64,000 bases of DNA, taken from Sordaria brevicollis (taxonomy: Eukaryota; Ascomycota; Sordariomycetes; Sordariales; Sordariaceae). Position 1 is the first letter of the stretch. Each line of letters begins with the position of its first letter. Shown one piece after another: positions 49,640 through 61,592 of the stretch. The stretch spans positions 2,232,001 through 2,296,000 of the forward strand of contig JAUTDP010000008.1 in the NCBI GenBank assembly GCA_033439795.1, given 5' to 3'. The notes beneath the pieces were generated by a model. That model searched no databases, had not been told where the DNA came from, and was given only the letters and a program-made list of their open reading frames with translations. The position numbers and the translations under genes were made by a program.

Positions 49640-52340
49640 ATGGACTCTCCAACCGTGCCTTCTCCACGAGCCACGGGCACTCGCAAGTGGTCCACGCCGA
49701 CGCCGCCAGACACCCCGACGTCCATGACACCGCAATCCGAGTCCCGATCGTCCTCGCCCGAATTTACACATCTTCCCGACAGACCAACTTCCACCGGCAC
49801 TCTTCCCACCAAAGGTTACTATCCGCTCCAACATCACCAACACCACCACCCTTCTAGCTATTTACTTTGGGCTCTCTTGCAGACCCAGGCTACTTCTCAT
49901 CTGCTCAACGCTCACACCACTTCTGCACCCTCTTGCACTCCCGCTTCCGGAAGCTCGGCTGACCTTCTTCCCTCTCACAAAGACTTTGGCAGGACCTCGT
50001 CGCCCCCGGAGTCGCTGCGTAAACTGGCCATGAAAGGTCAACTCATGGCTTCCGCCGCAACCACTCCTTCGTCGCCGACGATCTCTGTCAATGCTCCCGC
50101 GAAACAACAACAATCACAAGACAGCAACAACCAGCAAAATAGCCAAGAAAAAGAACATCATGACACTCTTCTACCCGCGCCCGCCGTGGCCTTCTCACAT
50201 GCGCTGAGATCGCTGAACGACTTGGACGGTGGTGTTGGTGGTATTGGTTTCACTGGCCAGCATAACCCAATAGCTTACAACTCTCCATACAGCCAGAGCA
50301 TCCCCTCGACAGCTCCTGGATCGCCGCGAATGTATGTGTAACCCACCCCGCATTATAAGGCTGAACTTGTCTTTTGTTTTCAAGCTTCATTTTTACAGTT
50401 CGTATGCGCGTACTCCCATAGTGCATCCCAACGATCAAAGTTGGCGATGATGTGGGGTTCGCGATTGAGTCACAAAGGCTGATTGTGATTTGCTATAGCC
50501 CGCCCATACGACAGAACTCGGGCTGCGTAACGCCCAGGATACGACCGCATGCCACAACGCTCAACATTCCGGGCATGACACGATCGAGGGTGTCTCCCGA
50601 TGGCAGAATTCCCGAACGAGATGTTGCCGCCAAGTTGGTAATCATCATGGTCGGCCTGCCAGCAAGAGGAAAATCCTACATTACCAAGAAAATTCAGCGC
50701 TACCTTTCCTGGCAGCAACATAACACAAAGATCTTCAATGTGGGGAATCGCCGACGTATCGCCGCTGGCGTCACCCACAAACCTGATCAACCCACTCCGA
50801 CTTCGGCGGAAGAGCACGATGAGCACGATCCCCACGACGCACCCAAGAGAGCAGCCACTATCCTTCTAAAGGGCAAGGATGCCCCCAAGATTACGTTGGA
50901 GGAGGATGAACCGACATCCCTGGACTTGAACGAGCACCGCGATGAAGCGCCCAAGGATCCAATTGATCAGTCAGCAAAGTTCTTCGACCCCAAGAACGAG
51001 ACTGCTGCAAAGCTTCGTGAGCAGGTCGCCATTGACACGCTTGATGAGCTTTTGAATTATCTCTTGCACCAGGGTGGATCGGTCGGCATTCTTGATGCGA
51101 CAAACAGCAATGTCCACCGAAGAAAACTCATCGTTGAGCATATTCAGCAAAGGGAGCCTAAACTTGGTATACTCTTCATTGAGAGCATATGCCACGACCA
51201 GAATGTAAGGCAATTGTGCTTTTGAGGCCTTAAGGAACCCTTGGACTAACAATCAATTCACAGCTTTTGGAGGCAAATATGCGCCTGAAGCTTGCCGGCC
51301 CTGACTACAAGGATAAGGATCCTCACAAGTCGCTTGCAGACTTCCGAGAGCGTGTTAAAGCATATGAAAGTGCTTACGAGCCGCTTGGGAAGTGGGAAGA
51401 AGATAATGACCTGCAGTACATTCAGGTATGGTTTCCCCTTATCTAGGCGTTCCCCTTTGAGTCTCATACTAAAACATTGAAGATGATCGACGTGGGCCGA
51501 AAAGTTATCCACCATAGACTGCGAGGATTCCTGACGGCCGGCATCGCTTCTTACCTGACGACATTCAACCTCGCACCCAGGCAGATCTGGATTACTCGGC
51601 ATGGCCAGAGCCAGGACAACCAATTGCACAAACTCGGCGGCGATTCGGGTCTTACTGAACGTGGCCACTACTACGCCCAGGCTCTCTACAATTTCATCAC
51701 CTTCAAGCGGAAGGAATGGCTCATCGAGCAGAAGAACAAGATCGCCTCGTCGACGTTCCCCCCAGCGCCCGGTGACCACACGCCCCCGTACCCCGAGTTG
51801 TATCAGGAGTTGGACGACAAGAACTTCTGTGTCTGGACTTCGATGCTCAAGCGCAGCATTGAATCTGCCGAATATTTCGACGCCGACGACGACTACGACG
51901 TCAAGCAATGGGAAATGCTAAACGAACTCAACGCCGGCACATTTGAAGGCATGACTTACGAGGAGATTGCGCAGCAGTACCCGGAGGAGTACCAGAAGCG
52001 GTCCAAGGACAAGCTTCACTATATCTACCCTGGTGTTGGCGGTGAAGGGTACCTACAAGTCATAAGTAGGTTGCGTGATATGGTACGCGAAATCGAACGC
52101 ATCACCGACCACGTTCTCATCATCGGACACCGCTCGGTTTGCCGTGTGCTTATGGCATACTTCATGGACTTGACGAGGGAGTCCATCGCCGATCTTGATG
52201 TCCCGTTAGGCATGCTTTATGCCATCGAGCCGAAGCCTTACGGAATCGAATTCCATGCATATAAATATGATGAAGCTCAAGGGTGGTTTAAGGAAATGCC
52301 TAATTACCGACCTCAACGCACCACGGACAGGAACAACTAA
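49640..52340 (+). CDS. 6-phosphofructo-2-kinase / fructose-2,6-bisphosphatase
   Basis: Four exons: 49640-50331, 50499-51204, 51264-51425 and 51483-52340, with GT..AG introns and frame kept, giving 805 residues. Residues 1-270 are a Ser/Pro/Gln-rich extension, a probable regulatory region. The 2-kinase domain begins with the P-loop GLPARGKS (283-290) and has an acidic insertion after NVGNRRR. It ends with FIESICHDQNLLEANMRLKL, spanning the exon 2/3 join. The phosphatase domain has ITRHGQSQDN (phosphohistidine H560), the acid block ELNAGTFEGMTYEEI and IGHRSVCRVLMAYF (H736). The enzyme makes and, with these histidines intact, probably also breaks fructose 2,6-bisphosphate, the regulator of glycolysis versus gluconeogenesis. 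In yeast Pfk26 the phosphatase histidine is lost; here it is kept, so a bifunctional enzyme is inferred. The start is the first ATG in frame. Confidence 0.93.
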
Positions 52341-54212
52341 GTGCTTCGGGAGCTATTGGCGTGCTTTTTGTGGCGATTCATTTCTATATATGCTGCGCGT
52401 GTATGGGTTTGGTATTTTGCTTGCTTTCTTATTGTCGTTTCACAGTTGGCGCAAAACGGTATATCCTAGGATTGGGCGGATGGTGCGAGTTGATGACGTT
52501 GATGGAATCATGGATGAATAACTGGGCTTTTTATGGCATTTGTTTTGGAAGGGCGCGAACACATCCGAAAAATGTCCAACAAAAGAAAAAAGAGCCGAGG
52601 AGATTCGGAGTGAGCCCGCAGGTCGAGTTCTGTTTTATTATTTGTTACTTTTGGGTGTCCAGGTTCTGTGTGTTTTTGGAATCTCATCGGGACTTCGGCG
52701 GAGACGGCGTTTTTGGAAGTCGATTTATCTGTCACCAATCTGGCCGCCGAGGACGGACGAGATAGCATCATGGCTTGCAGTTTTATGAATCGATGGATTT
52801 AAGCATGTTAGGCGGTTTGGCTTTGCTTATTGTTGAACTTTCATGTCGTCACTCATCTGTTTTGAGCGCAAGCGAAGAACGTCGGCTCGCGCTGCTGTGT
52901 TTAACTTCTGTATACGCAACAAAAGTTGAAGCCTTGTATGCTGTACGATACACATCTCACCTCTGCTTCTTCTGAAAATCCAATGCCACATTTTATGTAC
53001 ACTCGTGCGCATGTTGTGATACTGGAGATCATTCAGGTCCAGCCTGAGGATGCACCATCATGGGTACTTACCCGGCCATGGGGAACAGCAGATACCATCC
53101 GGACCATATAAATATCAACCCTTCATCTCAACGGCGATACCAATCTCCATCATCGACACAGTCTTAGAGTGGGTTTCCTGTTCCCAGTTCCCTCTCTCGC
53201 TTTTCCCTCGTGATCAGAAGCATCACCATAGGGTCCACATCCATTACTTCAAGCAACAAGCCGCCACCCTGGCCTACGTATGCACCCCGGGATCTTTACG
53301 GTCTGTAAACTCCACCATTTAGCGCATGATCTACACTACAACACCACACTAACCCAGTAGCAACCTCATCGAGGAGGTCGTTGAACTTTGAGTACTGACT
53401 GCCGTCCGCCTTTTTGTTTTGATACTGTGTGAAGTAACGGTAGATAGTCACCGTACTGAACCCAAAAAAAAAAAAAAAAAAACTTTTTTAGATTGATCTG
53501 TGAACGGATGAGTCCCATAACAGCTTCCTAGAACTTGACAAACAAGAACACAGTTAACGTAACGGCCATATCGCCTTTTTAGGGGGTCAGGGGAGTTCAC
53601 CGATGGATGGGATGGGATGACATGCGGCGTAGATCCTTCGTACTATGGTCATTACTATGTACCAGTGCTGGACTAAACCTATGACGGACATCCTGTGTAT
53701 CTAGGGCCTTGCCGGGATTTAGACATAGGCTGTGTAACCTGCAACTTTTGAACCGCCGGGTTGGGAAAGTCCGGCGGCATCGGCAGTGCACCGGATGCAC
53801 TAGCTATTTCTCTATGGTATAACCAGTTTTCAGCACCGATCCCTTCACGCCTCCGTTTTGGGAGCGGTGGAAGAAAATAATTGAGAAAGAAAAGGGAGGA
53901 CAAGGGGACATGGCTGATGGCTGAAGAGTAGTTCAGCTGAGCTGAAATCAAGTCATGTCTACAGGCCATCGCACCGCACCAGACGGTGTAGGGATACGCT
54001 TGGCTGGTCTTGAACCGGGGTCGGGGAGCCTCACTTTTGGTACTTTCGCAACACCAGCCCATCAAGGCACACAACATTATACACGTATCATACGTAATTG
54101 CTCCTATCTTTAGTCCATTATTTTCTTCGTTCTTTGACGATAAGCGCCGGAGCCATCCGAACTTCACCGCTGCCTCGGTGATCCGAACTGAACTGAACTG
54201 AACTGGTCCCTA
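52341..54212. other. Intergenic, no gene recognised
   Basis: The left ~600 bases are the likely 3' UTR of the kinase/phosphatase gene. There is a run of 19 A at 53464-53482 and four tandem GAACT units at 54185-54204, just outside the next transposon. Frames of up to 162 codons lack motifs. Confidence 0.5.
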
Positions 54213-54248
54213 GGCCCCGATCGGTAATGGACCGCTTGTGCCAGCGGT
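54213..54248 (+). repeat. Harbinger left TIR
   Basis: Starts GGCCCCGATCGGTAATGG and includes GACCGCTTG; 31 of 36 bases match the inverse of 57703-57738. Confidence 0.85.
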
Positions 54249-54414
54249 TAGATTTTTTGTAACTTTACAGGTCCTAGAGTGGAGGCCGCTAGAGGTTATA
54301 CCGCATTCTTAATCCACTTTGTAAGCTTGTACGTTTCTAGTCTAGCTGCTGGGCTTCCGGCTTACCGCCTTTGCTCTAAATACGTAATAATATCGTAATG
54401 TTCATAAGCTTGTT

Positions 54415-55870
54415 TTGACTTCATATATTATTGCTTTATTATTGTTTTTACTAGCTAAAACCACCGCTATAAATAATAATAACGAAAATCCCCCAATCGA
54501 AATAATCGAAGAAGCGGTCGACCTATCCTCTATTGGGGTTTTTAACCGGAACCTTTCTATTAACGACTATTTATATATTTCGATTACCGACGACGATAAA
54601 ATACCCGCTAATAAGAGCTAACCTTTTTAATAATTATTAATTTAGCTAACCCCCCCGTAAAATAATATAATTTAATTTAATTAAATTATTAACCCTCTTC
54701 CTTCTATTTAACCTAATTAATTATAATCGATTACGTTAATTAAAACCTAAGAGTAATCTACTTAATTAATAGAATTTTAACTATTTATTTAATTTACCTA
54801 AAATCTTATTAATAAACGTAAACGAACCGCTTTTAATTAACCTCGGGTACGTAAGCCTCCTATTCCTAAAGTTCCGCCTAAGTATATTATTTATACCCGT
54901 AAAATAATTAATTAAATAATAATTTAATTCGGTAAATATAAAATTAAGGGTTACTTTTAAAGTAGTAAAATAAAGAAATTCGATAAAGTATAATAATATA
55001 TATTAAAACGGGCTTTAAAAAAGTACCTTATATAATTATATTTTTAAATAGTTAAAGCGGTAAAGTAAAAATAGGATATTAAGCGTAAGCGTTTTATTAT
55101 TTAAAAAAAATTAATAACGACGTTGGGTATTAGGTACGATTAGGCTATAGATTTACCGATTATTTTTAAAGAAATATAGAATAAATTTTTCTCCCGTTAT
55201 AATACCGAACGCAAATTTTATAATTAACTTCGTTTAACCCCGCTAAGGAACCGGAAAGTATACGAAAGGGTCTTTAAAAAGGAATATACTTCCAATTACT
55301 ATATTCGAAAAATAAAGGATAATAGTAGAGAGGAAGACCAAATCGAGGAAAATATTAACGGAGGAGAAAATAAGGGTAAAGTTAATAGCAATTCGAATAA
55401 TAAAGAATCCGACGAAGAAACCGATAATAGTAAAAATAATAATAATAATAAAGATAAAAATAACGAAGGAAGTAAAGGAAGGGTAATTAAAACTTTAGAA
55501 AAAACGGTATTAATATTAATAAAGAAGAAAAAGAAGGAGATTAAAATATAGAAAAAAACGCAATTTATTAATTTAAATTAAACCGTTATCCTAATCGAAA
55601 AATTTATATCGGTTAAATATAAACGAGCGCCTACTACCCTACGTAAAATTAGTAATAATAAAAATAGGTTAAGCGAATCGATAGTAATTATAACGGCGTT
55701 ACTAATTGGTATTCCTAATATTATTACTTTCGAAATTGCGGTTAAAAATATTTAAAAGAGGTTTATTAATAAATTAACCGCGGAGGAGATAATAAAGGTA
55801 ATAAATTATTTGGAGGCTAATTCGATAAACGCAATTAAGTATAATGCGTATAGGAAGGAAATAAAATAAA
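54415..55870 (+). pseudogene. Possible second Harbinger ORF
   Basis: On + there is an intact 68-codon piece (54415-54621, acidic after a hydrophobic start). It is followed to about 55870 by RIP-altered sequence that reads as a Lys/Glu/Asn-rich polar protein with few frame breaks. Harbinger elements usually carry a second gene, often Myb-like, beside the transposase, which fits this place. No Myb/SANT pattern could be confirmed. Confidence 0.35.
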
Positions 55871-56249
55871 TATATATAAATAAATAGAAAGAATAAAAGG
55901 GAAAGGGGTATAATAGAATAGAGTAGAATAGAATAAAGTAGAGGGGTATATACGTAAACGTATTATTTAGATTTTTTTTTAATTTTATATAAATAATACT
56001 CTATTTTTTGAAAAAGTTTTATATAAATTTATTATTTCTAATAATAATATAAATATCTAATATTTCATTATTTTTATCACATATACTATTTTATCCAATA
56101 ATAATAATAATAATACAAATATCTAATATTTTATTATTTTTTTTATATATATAACCACCCCTCCTTCTTATTCGATAAAATAATTATTTTAAGTCGGAAA
56201 AATCAGAATTTAAATTAGCCACTCTCTTTATTACCTTCTTTTACAAATA

Positions 56250-57420
56250 TCTCTAATATTGCTATTATACGACTAGCGCAATATAATACCTTATTTATTT
56301 ATTAGTTTTACTAATAATAACCCTCCTTATTCGCCGTTTTACTACCTTTATTACTACTTTCTATTTATCGGTTAATAGTACCTTCGGTCGCTAAGCAATA
56401 ATAAAATTATAGAATACCGTTATAATATATACAATTTTAATTTATTTATTAAAATTATATTCGAAGGGTATAATCCTTATAATCTTCTACATCTTTTTTA
56501 TAATTCTAAATATATATTCGACAACGGTACGGATATATACGTAACGTAAATTATATAACTCTTTTACAATCTTTAACCTCTTATTCTTATTTCTCTAATC
56601 TTTAAAATAATATTTAACGTTAATAAAAGGGACTACAATACTATACTTTATACTAAACCCCGTATTTACAATATAATACCAATCCTCTTATATTCGAAAC
56701 AACTAACCAAAAGTTTACGCGTATAATACTACGTTATTAACCGATCCCTCTATTCCCGCTAATATATACGAAAATAACCGATCGAACTTTACTACCGCGA
56801 ATACGTTTTATATAAAATTACCGTTTTAATCGCAAAATTATTATTAATAAAATTTGCGAACGTAAACCGCTACGTATATACCGTCGATAGTACTAATATA
56901 ACTATTAAAGGTATTAAACCTCGGGTCGAATTCGATTTTAGTATTTAAATAACTATTTTCTAGAAAACGTACGTACGCTTTATATAAAATATAGAATTAG
57001 TCTAATATATCTTTTATAATTAAATTTATAGTATTCTATACAATTTTAAACTTATACGACGCCTCTCTCTAAAATTAAATTTACGCGAGGATTTAAAAAT
57101 AAATTATAAACTTTTATTCTAGCGTTTAATAGCGCGATAATTTTAATCCAATATAAATTTTCAATTAAATTAAAAAGGTATTAAAAGTAAATCGGTTTAT
57201 TTTAAAATAATCTTTAAATTATTTATTTAATTTATTATATAGAGATTTAGCCTCCTTACGTACTGCAATAGGATTACTAGGATATATAATACCCGGTAGT
57301 TTATAACTTTTACTATTTAGAAGAGTACGTAGTACTATATTAATAATATAAATAAAGGCTACTCAATTACATTAATAATATATAGCTATAGTATTATTAT
57401 ACCTCCTAATTAATAAGGTA
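56250..57420 (-). pseudogene. RIP-killed Harbinger transposase
   Basis: The minus-strand frame at 56395-56535 reads R-T-V-V-E-Y-I-F-R-I-I-K-K-M, then a stop where TGG became TAG, then K-I-I-R-I. Further on come K-I-V-Y-I-I-T-V-F-Y-N-F-I. This matches the family's 'VVERxFGxLKxRW..' and 'QxKIVxAxxxLHNFI' blocks near the C-terminus of PIF/Harbinger transposases, with each change of RIP type. The upstream part (to about 57.4 kb) is too degraded to place the first two catalytic aspartates, so the limits are approximate. Confidence 0.7.
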
Positions 57421-57702
57421 CAAAATACTAATAAAATCGTTAATTATACTCGGGACCGCCCAATTTCTAGAGGTTTAAAACCCAGCAATCCAACACCAAG
57501 AAAACGGTAGAATATTACGAGTTTAAATTCTATTTAGAAATTTATAGCCCTATTTTAAAGCTTTTTAGTAAAGTATAAAAAAGCGGAGTCAATTTCCAGC
57601 GGTCCGAGAGATACAATTAAAATCCCCACACAACTGCTACCAAAACCAGTTTAATCGGCTCGGAAATTCTTCTTAGCGGGGAAAAAACTTAAAAAAACCT
57701 GG

Positions 57703-57738
57703 ACCGCCCGCCCAAGCGGTCAATTATCGATCGGGGCC
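57703..57738 (-). repeat. Harbinger right TIR
   Basis: The reverse complement starts GGCCCCGATCGATAATTG; the first eleven bases are identical to the left TIR. Confidence 0.85.
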
Positions 57739-59165
57739 TTCAGGGTCCTGGGCTGCATGTACATGTAGGTACTGTACATACCTAGATTGTACCGCTGTGT
57801 CGGAGCGGTCGGTGGGTGTGGTTCAAGTGCCGTATTTGATGCTGACGAGACGAGAAGTAAGCAATCCCTTGTACCTGCAGGTTTAGTTTAGGTGATTTTT
57901 GGTGGAAGTGAAACGACGCAGAAGAATGCTTTGCGATGTCTAGGAAATGCTCACTTGGTGTTACAGATGGCAAACGGGCATAGTGTCAACGTAAAGACCG
58001 TTCAAGTTGTTGCAATGCGTTCAGCAAAAACTAAAAAAAAAAAAAAAAAAAAAAACAAAAAAAAAAACCGCTATCAATTGTAGCTACCGAGGGACATTAA
58101 TCATCCAACCGTTCCAGGTCAGAACAAAGTGAAACATCCCACCTTCGTACAACCCTATATACCAAACATCTTATGCCTACGCATCCTCGGATATAATATA
58201 ACAACCATCGTCACCTTCACTTTCGTCTTTCCATCTTCTTAGCCCACATCGCTCCTTTTGGGGGGGGTAAACGCTAGGCTGGGTAACAGAAAAAGGAAAA
58301 CAAACACCACTAAATCGACAAAAGAGAGACAAAAGAAACTAAGGGGGTCATAACATCGTCATATCTCATCAAGTAGAACCAAAAGAGAAGAAGAAAAGGA
58401 AAACAGCAAAGTGACAAGGGGAGGAAGCCAGAGCTGACCAACTCAAGTCACCAACACCCCAATGCAGTTAACCAACTTCCACCACCGCGCCCTTGAGCAT
58501 AGCTACACTAGGTAGTAGGTACTGCATTGCTGTGCCTCGTTATCTTCCGCTGCAGTGAACAAAACATCTTGCCGCGCTGCCGATCAATCGGTAAGAGGAT
58601 TCGAGTACCGAAAGTTCGAACATAAAACTAAGACGCTGTAAAAGAAAATCGAAGAAAACCCGTATCGTGAACAAATGATTGAAGACGATGGACGTTATTA
58701 TGGTATGGTCCGATGATCGGCGGCGATTTTGGCAAGATGTTTCGTTTTGCAGAGCTGCATGTGGAAAGATGGAAGGGAAGCGAGGAGGGTTTCGGGAGGG
58801 AAGCATCGCGAGGATATGATCTGACGCGAGTCATCCCAATTGAAGGAAGGAGCGATGCGATGAAATCCAATGCGAGTAAGTAGGTCATGCGCTGTGAGGT
58901 GGAGCAGGCAGGGGCGACGGATGAAAATGAACCTCCAACGGAGGAAGGAAAGAAGGGAGAGAGAAAGTATTCCATTCCTCTTTCCCTTCAACCCGAGTCA
59001 GAATTTTCATCTTTTCCTGTCCCGCCGACTTTTCACAGACGCACTTCACACACGCCACATTGAAGCGAAACCTTTTACTTCGACTTTGGTTGTCCAATAT
59101 CAGGTTGCGCTTTGCTCATGGCTCGATGGAAGAGGTCGTCGTCGTCGTCGCCGCAACATTCTCAA
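57739..59165. other. Intergenic and 3' flank
   Basis: No gene seen. It holds an A-rich run at 58033-58055 and, from about 58100, the probable 3' UTR of the minus-strand gene that ends at 59166. Confidence 0.5.
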
Positions 59166-61592
59166 TCACCATACCCTGTGAATATTCTCAACATCCTCTC
59201 CTGCTTCGCCCAGGCCCGAATCACGGTGGCTGACAATCCCACTTACACTTCCGTTGTCGACCGAGTTTCTCTCCTTCTTGGCCACCACTTCGTCACCGAG
59301 GCCATATCCAGGTACTGGTGGCGGCGCACGATTGGGCTGTGATGGCCTAGCTTTCAATGGCGATGAGCTCTGGGGCTGTTGTGTCGGCTTCGGGTAGTGA
59401 AATCTGGGTATGCTGACGGGTGTTGTTGTTGTTGCCGAGTTCCCTGTTGATGGTCGCTGCTGAGGAGTCTCTGGTCGCTCCGATGCTGGTGCCAGTTGGT
59501 ACTCGGGTTCAGGAGAGTCAATGATCATAGCATCATCCTCGTCCCCGTCCCTGGTAAGATCCATTCTGTCCTCCTCTCTCTGATAGCCATTGACATGTCC
59601 GTAGGTATTGGTGGTCATCGGTGTTGCTTCACTCGCACTCGGACGATGGCCCCTTGTGACACTGTTACGCCTGCTGCGGACAAAGCCGAGAAACCCCTTT
59701 CCTGACGATGAGGACGACGGACCTTTGGGAACCTTGGTTATCCTTTGAACCGGAGTGCTGACGGACAATGCCTCGTCTAAGCCATGGGCCTGGCTTGGAG
59801 GAGAAAAGAAAGAGGCAGCGCCTTCTTCTGACAGAAAGTTGCCCTTCGACGTAGCGCTCGTGGTTGGCCTACTCTCCATGCTCTCCCTGGTCTTCCCCTT
59901 ATCCTTGGAGCCGAACATGAACGACTTGCTCTTCATGGCGACTGGAGCTGACATAACGGATGCGGCGGCCGATCGGAAACTTGATATGGACGTACGCGGC
60001 TTGGTTGGGGACGTGGGTCGCTCATTGAACTCGATCTTCGACTGAGATTTTCGCAACTTCTTGGCCAGCTTGCGGACGGATCCGTAATCGACGTTGGTCT
60101 CAATGTTGTTACCATTGGGATCAGTGCCGCGCTTCGTTCCGCGGGAAGGCGAGTCTGGGGCAATCACCGGATCAGTTTGTGGAGGAAAATAGCCGTTTAC
60201 AAAAGCAGAACCAATTGTATGTGTTGGCTCTTCCCTATAAGGCGAGGGAAGAGGAGGTGGGGCCATCGAGTTGTTAACGGGTACTGACGCTGTCTTGCGA
60301 TGGAAGCCGGTGAACAAGGCATGCAACGTCTTTTCATCATTGTTCTGGTGCTTCTGGGCCAGGTGTTCGGCAAACGGCCTCAGGTCCTCAGCTGGCGACT
60401 CGGGTCGGCTGGGTACTGGCGAGGGACGACTGGAACGGGATGATAGAGCAGTCGTGGCGGCGCGAGCCCTGCCAACACTATCTTGTCGGTTCGGTGTGTT
60501 ACCCAACACCGTTCCCGCGCTCTGGGCGGCTCGAAGGGGATGTCTGGTGCCGTGAATTGCGTGCTGCTCAAAGAATCCCGAGGCCACCAAGTTCTTGTAA
60601 CTCTCCATCACCTCTTCCTTAGTGGGGTAATCGGCGGCCGAGAACTTTTTGGCTGCTTCCTTCGCCGCCTCTTGATCGCGCGTCGCCAGCGCTGCAGCTG
60701 CTCCTCTAAAGACAGGCACAGGTGGTACCGGAGGCGGCGTTTCGACAGCTGGCGTGCATGGCGCCGTCATGGTTGTGCCTCGACCACGGTGAATCGATGA
60801 CCGGCTGTCGGCTTGGGTGTTCAGAGAGGGCCGTCCCATCGCGTCTTTACCGCTCACCATGGCTCCCCAAGACTTGCTACGACTCAGGCTGAACCTTTCG
60901 CGGACACCATCCCATAGTGGCGTTAGGAACTTGCTCCTACTGCGACCGTGGCCCATTGGCTGCTGCGCCGGCGTTTGTTGTTCTTCCTGCTCGTTTTCTG
61001 GTGGAGGCGCGGAAGGCTCATAAGTCGTATAGGCGGTATAAGTCGTCTGACGGGTGTGGTGTCGCTCCATGGCTGGCATGGTCGGGGCGTGTTCGGTGAC
61101 TGGCGTGCCAACAAATTGTCGCTCGTACTCCTCCACGTCCATATCCTCCAGGTATGATGGCGGTGGGGCGGCGGAAACACGGTCGTTCATGGATCCCTCG
61201 ACAAATCGGCTGATGCTAGCGGCCGAAGAGGTGTGGTTCAGTTTGTGGCCGCCTGGGCCGACGACGGGTGACTGTGGTGGACGGGACGACGCCATGGCAT
61301 TCGGTCTCGAGAAGTTGACAAATTCCTTCTTTTGTGGGGCGGCCTTCGTCTGGTCGTTCTTTTTGGGTCGCAGGTGCGAACGGAATCGCGCCTTTGCGGA
61401 CCTCAGCAGGCGACCAAATCGGTCGGCGGAGGGCTTGCTTGGGTCCAGGCTGGCTAGTGTCTTCTGCTGTTCGCTATCGTGAGGAGAGTCGATCAGTGAA
61501 CATGTCAGCGTGCAGGAGAGGCGATGCGGCATTCTGGTTGCGTGCGGCGTGTCATGCAACAGGCGACAGACACCTACCAGCAGAAATCGCAA
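59166..61592 (-). CDS. Large disordered Ser/Pro-rich fungal protein, function unknown
   Basis: An open frame of 808 codons ending at 59166, with no recognised domain. The sequence is Ser/Pro/Arg-rich with many SP and RS motifs, a PPPVPPVP run and an acidic stretch, which suggests a phosphorylated scaffold or cell-polarity type protein. More ordered pieces are FGRLLRSAKARFRSHLRPKK, DYPTKEEVMESYKNLVASGF and YGSVRKLAKKLRKSQ. The true start is uncertain. A good splice pair exists at 61577 (GTAGGT) and 61474 (TAG), and splicing there would join 61473 to an upstream piece (61578 to about 61660). That piece encodes ..SPKPRVSESASPDEERCDFC in the same frame but has no ATG before a stop, so another 5' exon would be needed. 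Without splicing, the first ATGs are at 61592 and about 61532. Confidence 0.75.
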   Translation of the reverse strand: MRFLLVGVCRLLHDTPHATRMPHRLSCTLTCSLIDSPHDSEQQKTLASLDPSKPSADRFGRLLRSAKARFRSHLRPKKNDQTKAAPQKKEFVNFSRPNAMASSRPPQSPVVGPGGHKLNHTSSAASISRFVEGSMNDRVSAAPPPSYLEDMDVEEYERQFVGTPVTEHAPTMPAMERHHTRQTTYTAYTTYEPSAPPPENEQEEQQTPAQQPMGHGRSRSKFLTPLWDGVRERFSLSRSKSWGAMVSGKDAMGRPSLNTQADSRSSIHRGRGTTMTAPCTPAVETPPPVPPVPVFRGAAAALATRDQEAAKEAAKKFSAADYPTKEEVMESYKNLVASGFFEQHAIHGTRHPLRAAQSAGTVLGNTPNRQDSVGRARAATTALSSRSSRPSPVPSRPESPAEDLRPFAEHLAQKHQNNDEKTLHALFTGFHRKTASVPVNNSMAPPPLPSPYREEPTHTIGSAFVNGYFPPQTDPVIAPDSPSRGTKRGTDPNGNNIETNVDYGSVRKLAKKLRKSQSKIEFNERPTSPTKPRTSISSFRSAAASVMSAPVAMKSKSFMFGSKDKGKTRESMESRPTTSATSKGNFLSEEGAASFFSPPSQAHGLDEALSVSTPVQRITKVPKGPSSSSSGKGFLGFVRSRRNSVTRGHRPSASEATPMTTNTYGHVNGYQREEDRMDLTRDGDEDDAMIIDSPEPEYQLAPASERPETPQQRPSTGNSATTTTPVSIPRFHYPKPTQQPQSSSPLKARPSQPNRAPPPVPGYGLGDEVVAKKERNSVDNGSVSGIVSHRDSGLGEAGEDVENIHRVW

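Larger units (their letters stand above)
54213..57738 (-). mobile_element. PIF/Harbinger DNA transposon, RIP-mutated interior
   Basis: A 3526-bp element with 36-base terminal inverted repeats (54213-54248 and 57703-57738) that match at 31 positions. About 150-250 bases at each end are of normal composition, while the middle (about 54390-57450) is AT-rich RIP-type sequence. The minus strand near 56395-56535 reads as the end of a Harbinger (DDE_Tnp_4) transposase. No clear 3-base target duplication was found: CTA lies left, TTC right. Confidence 0.82.
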
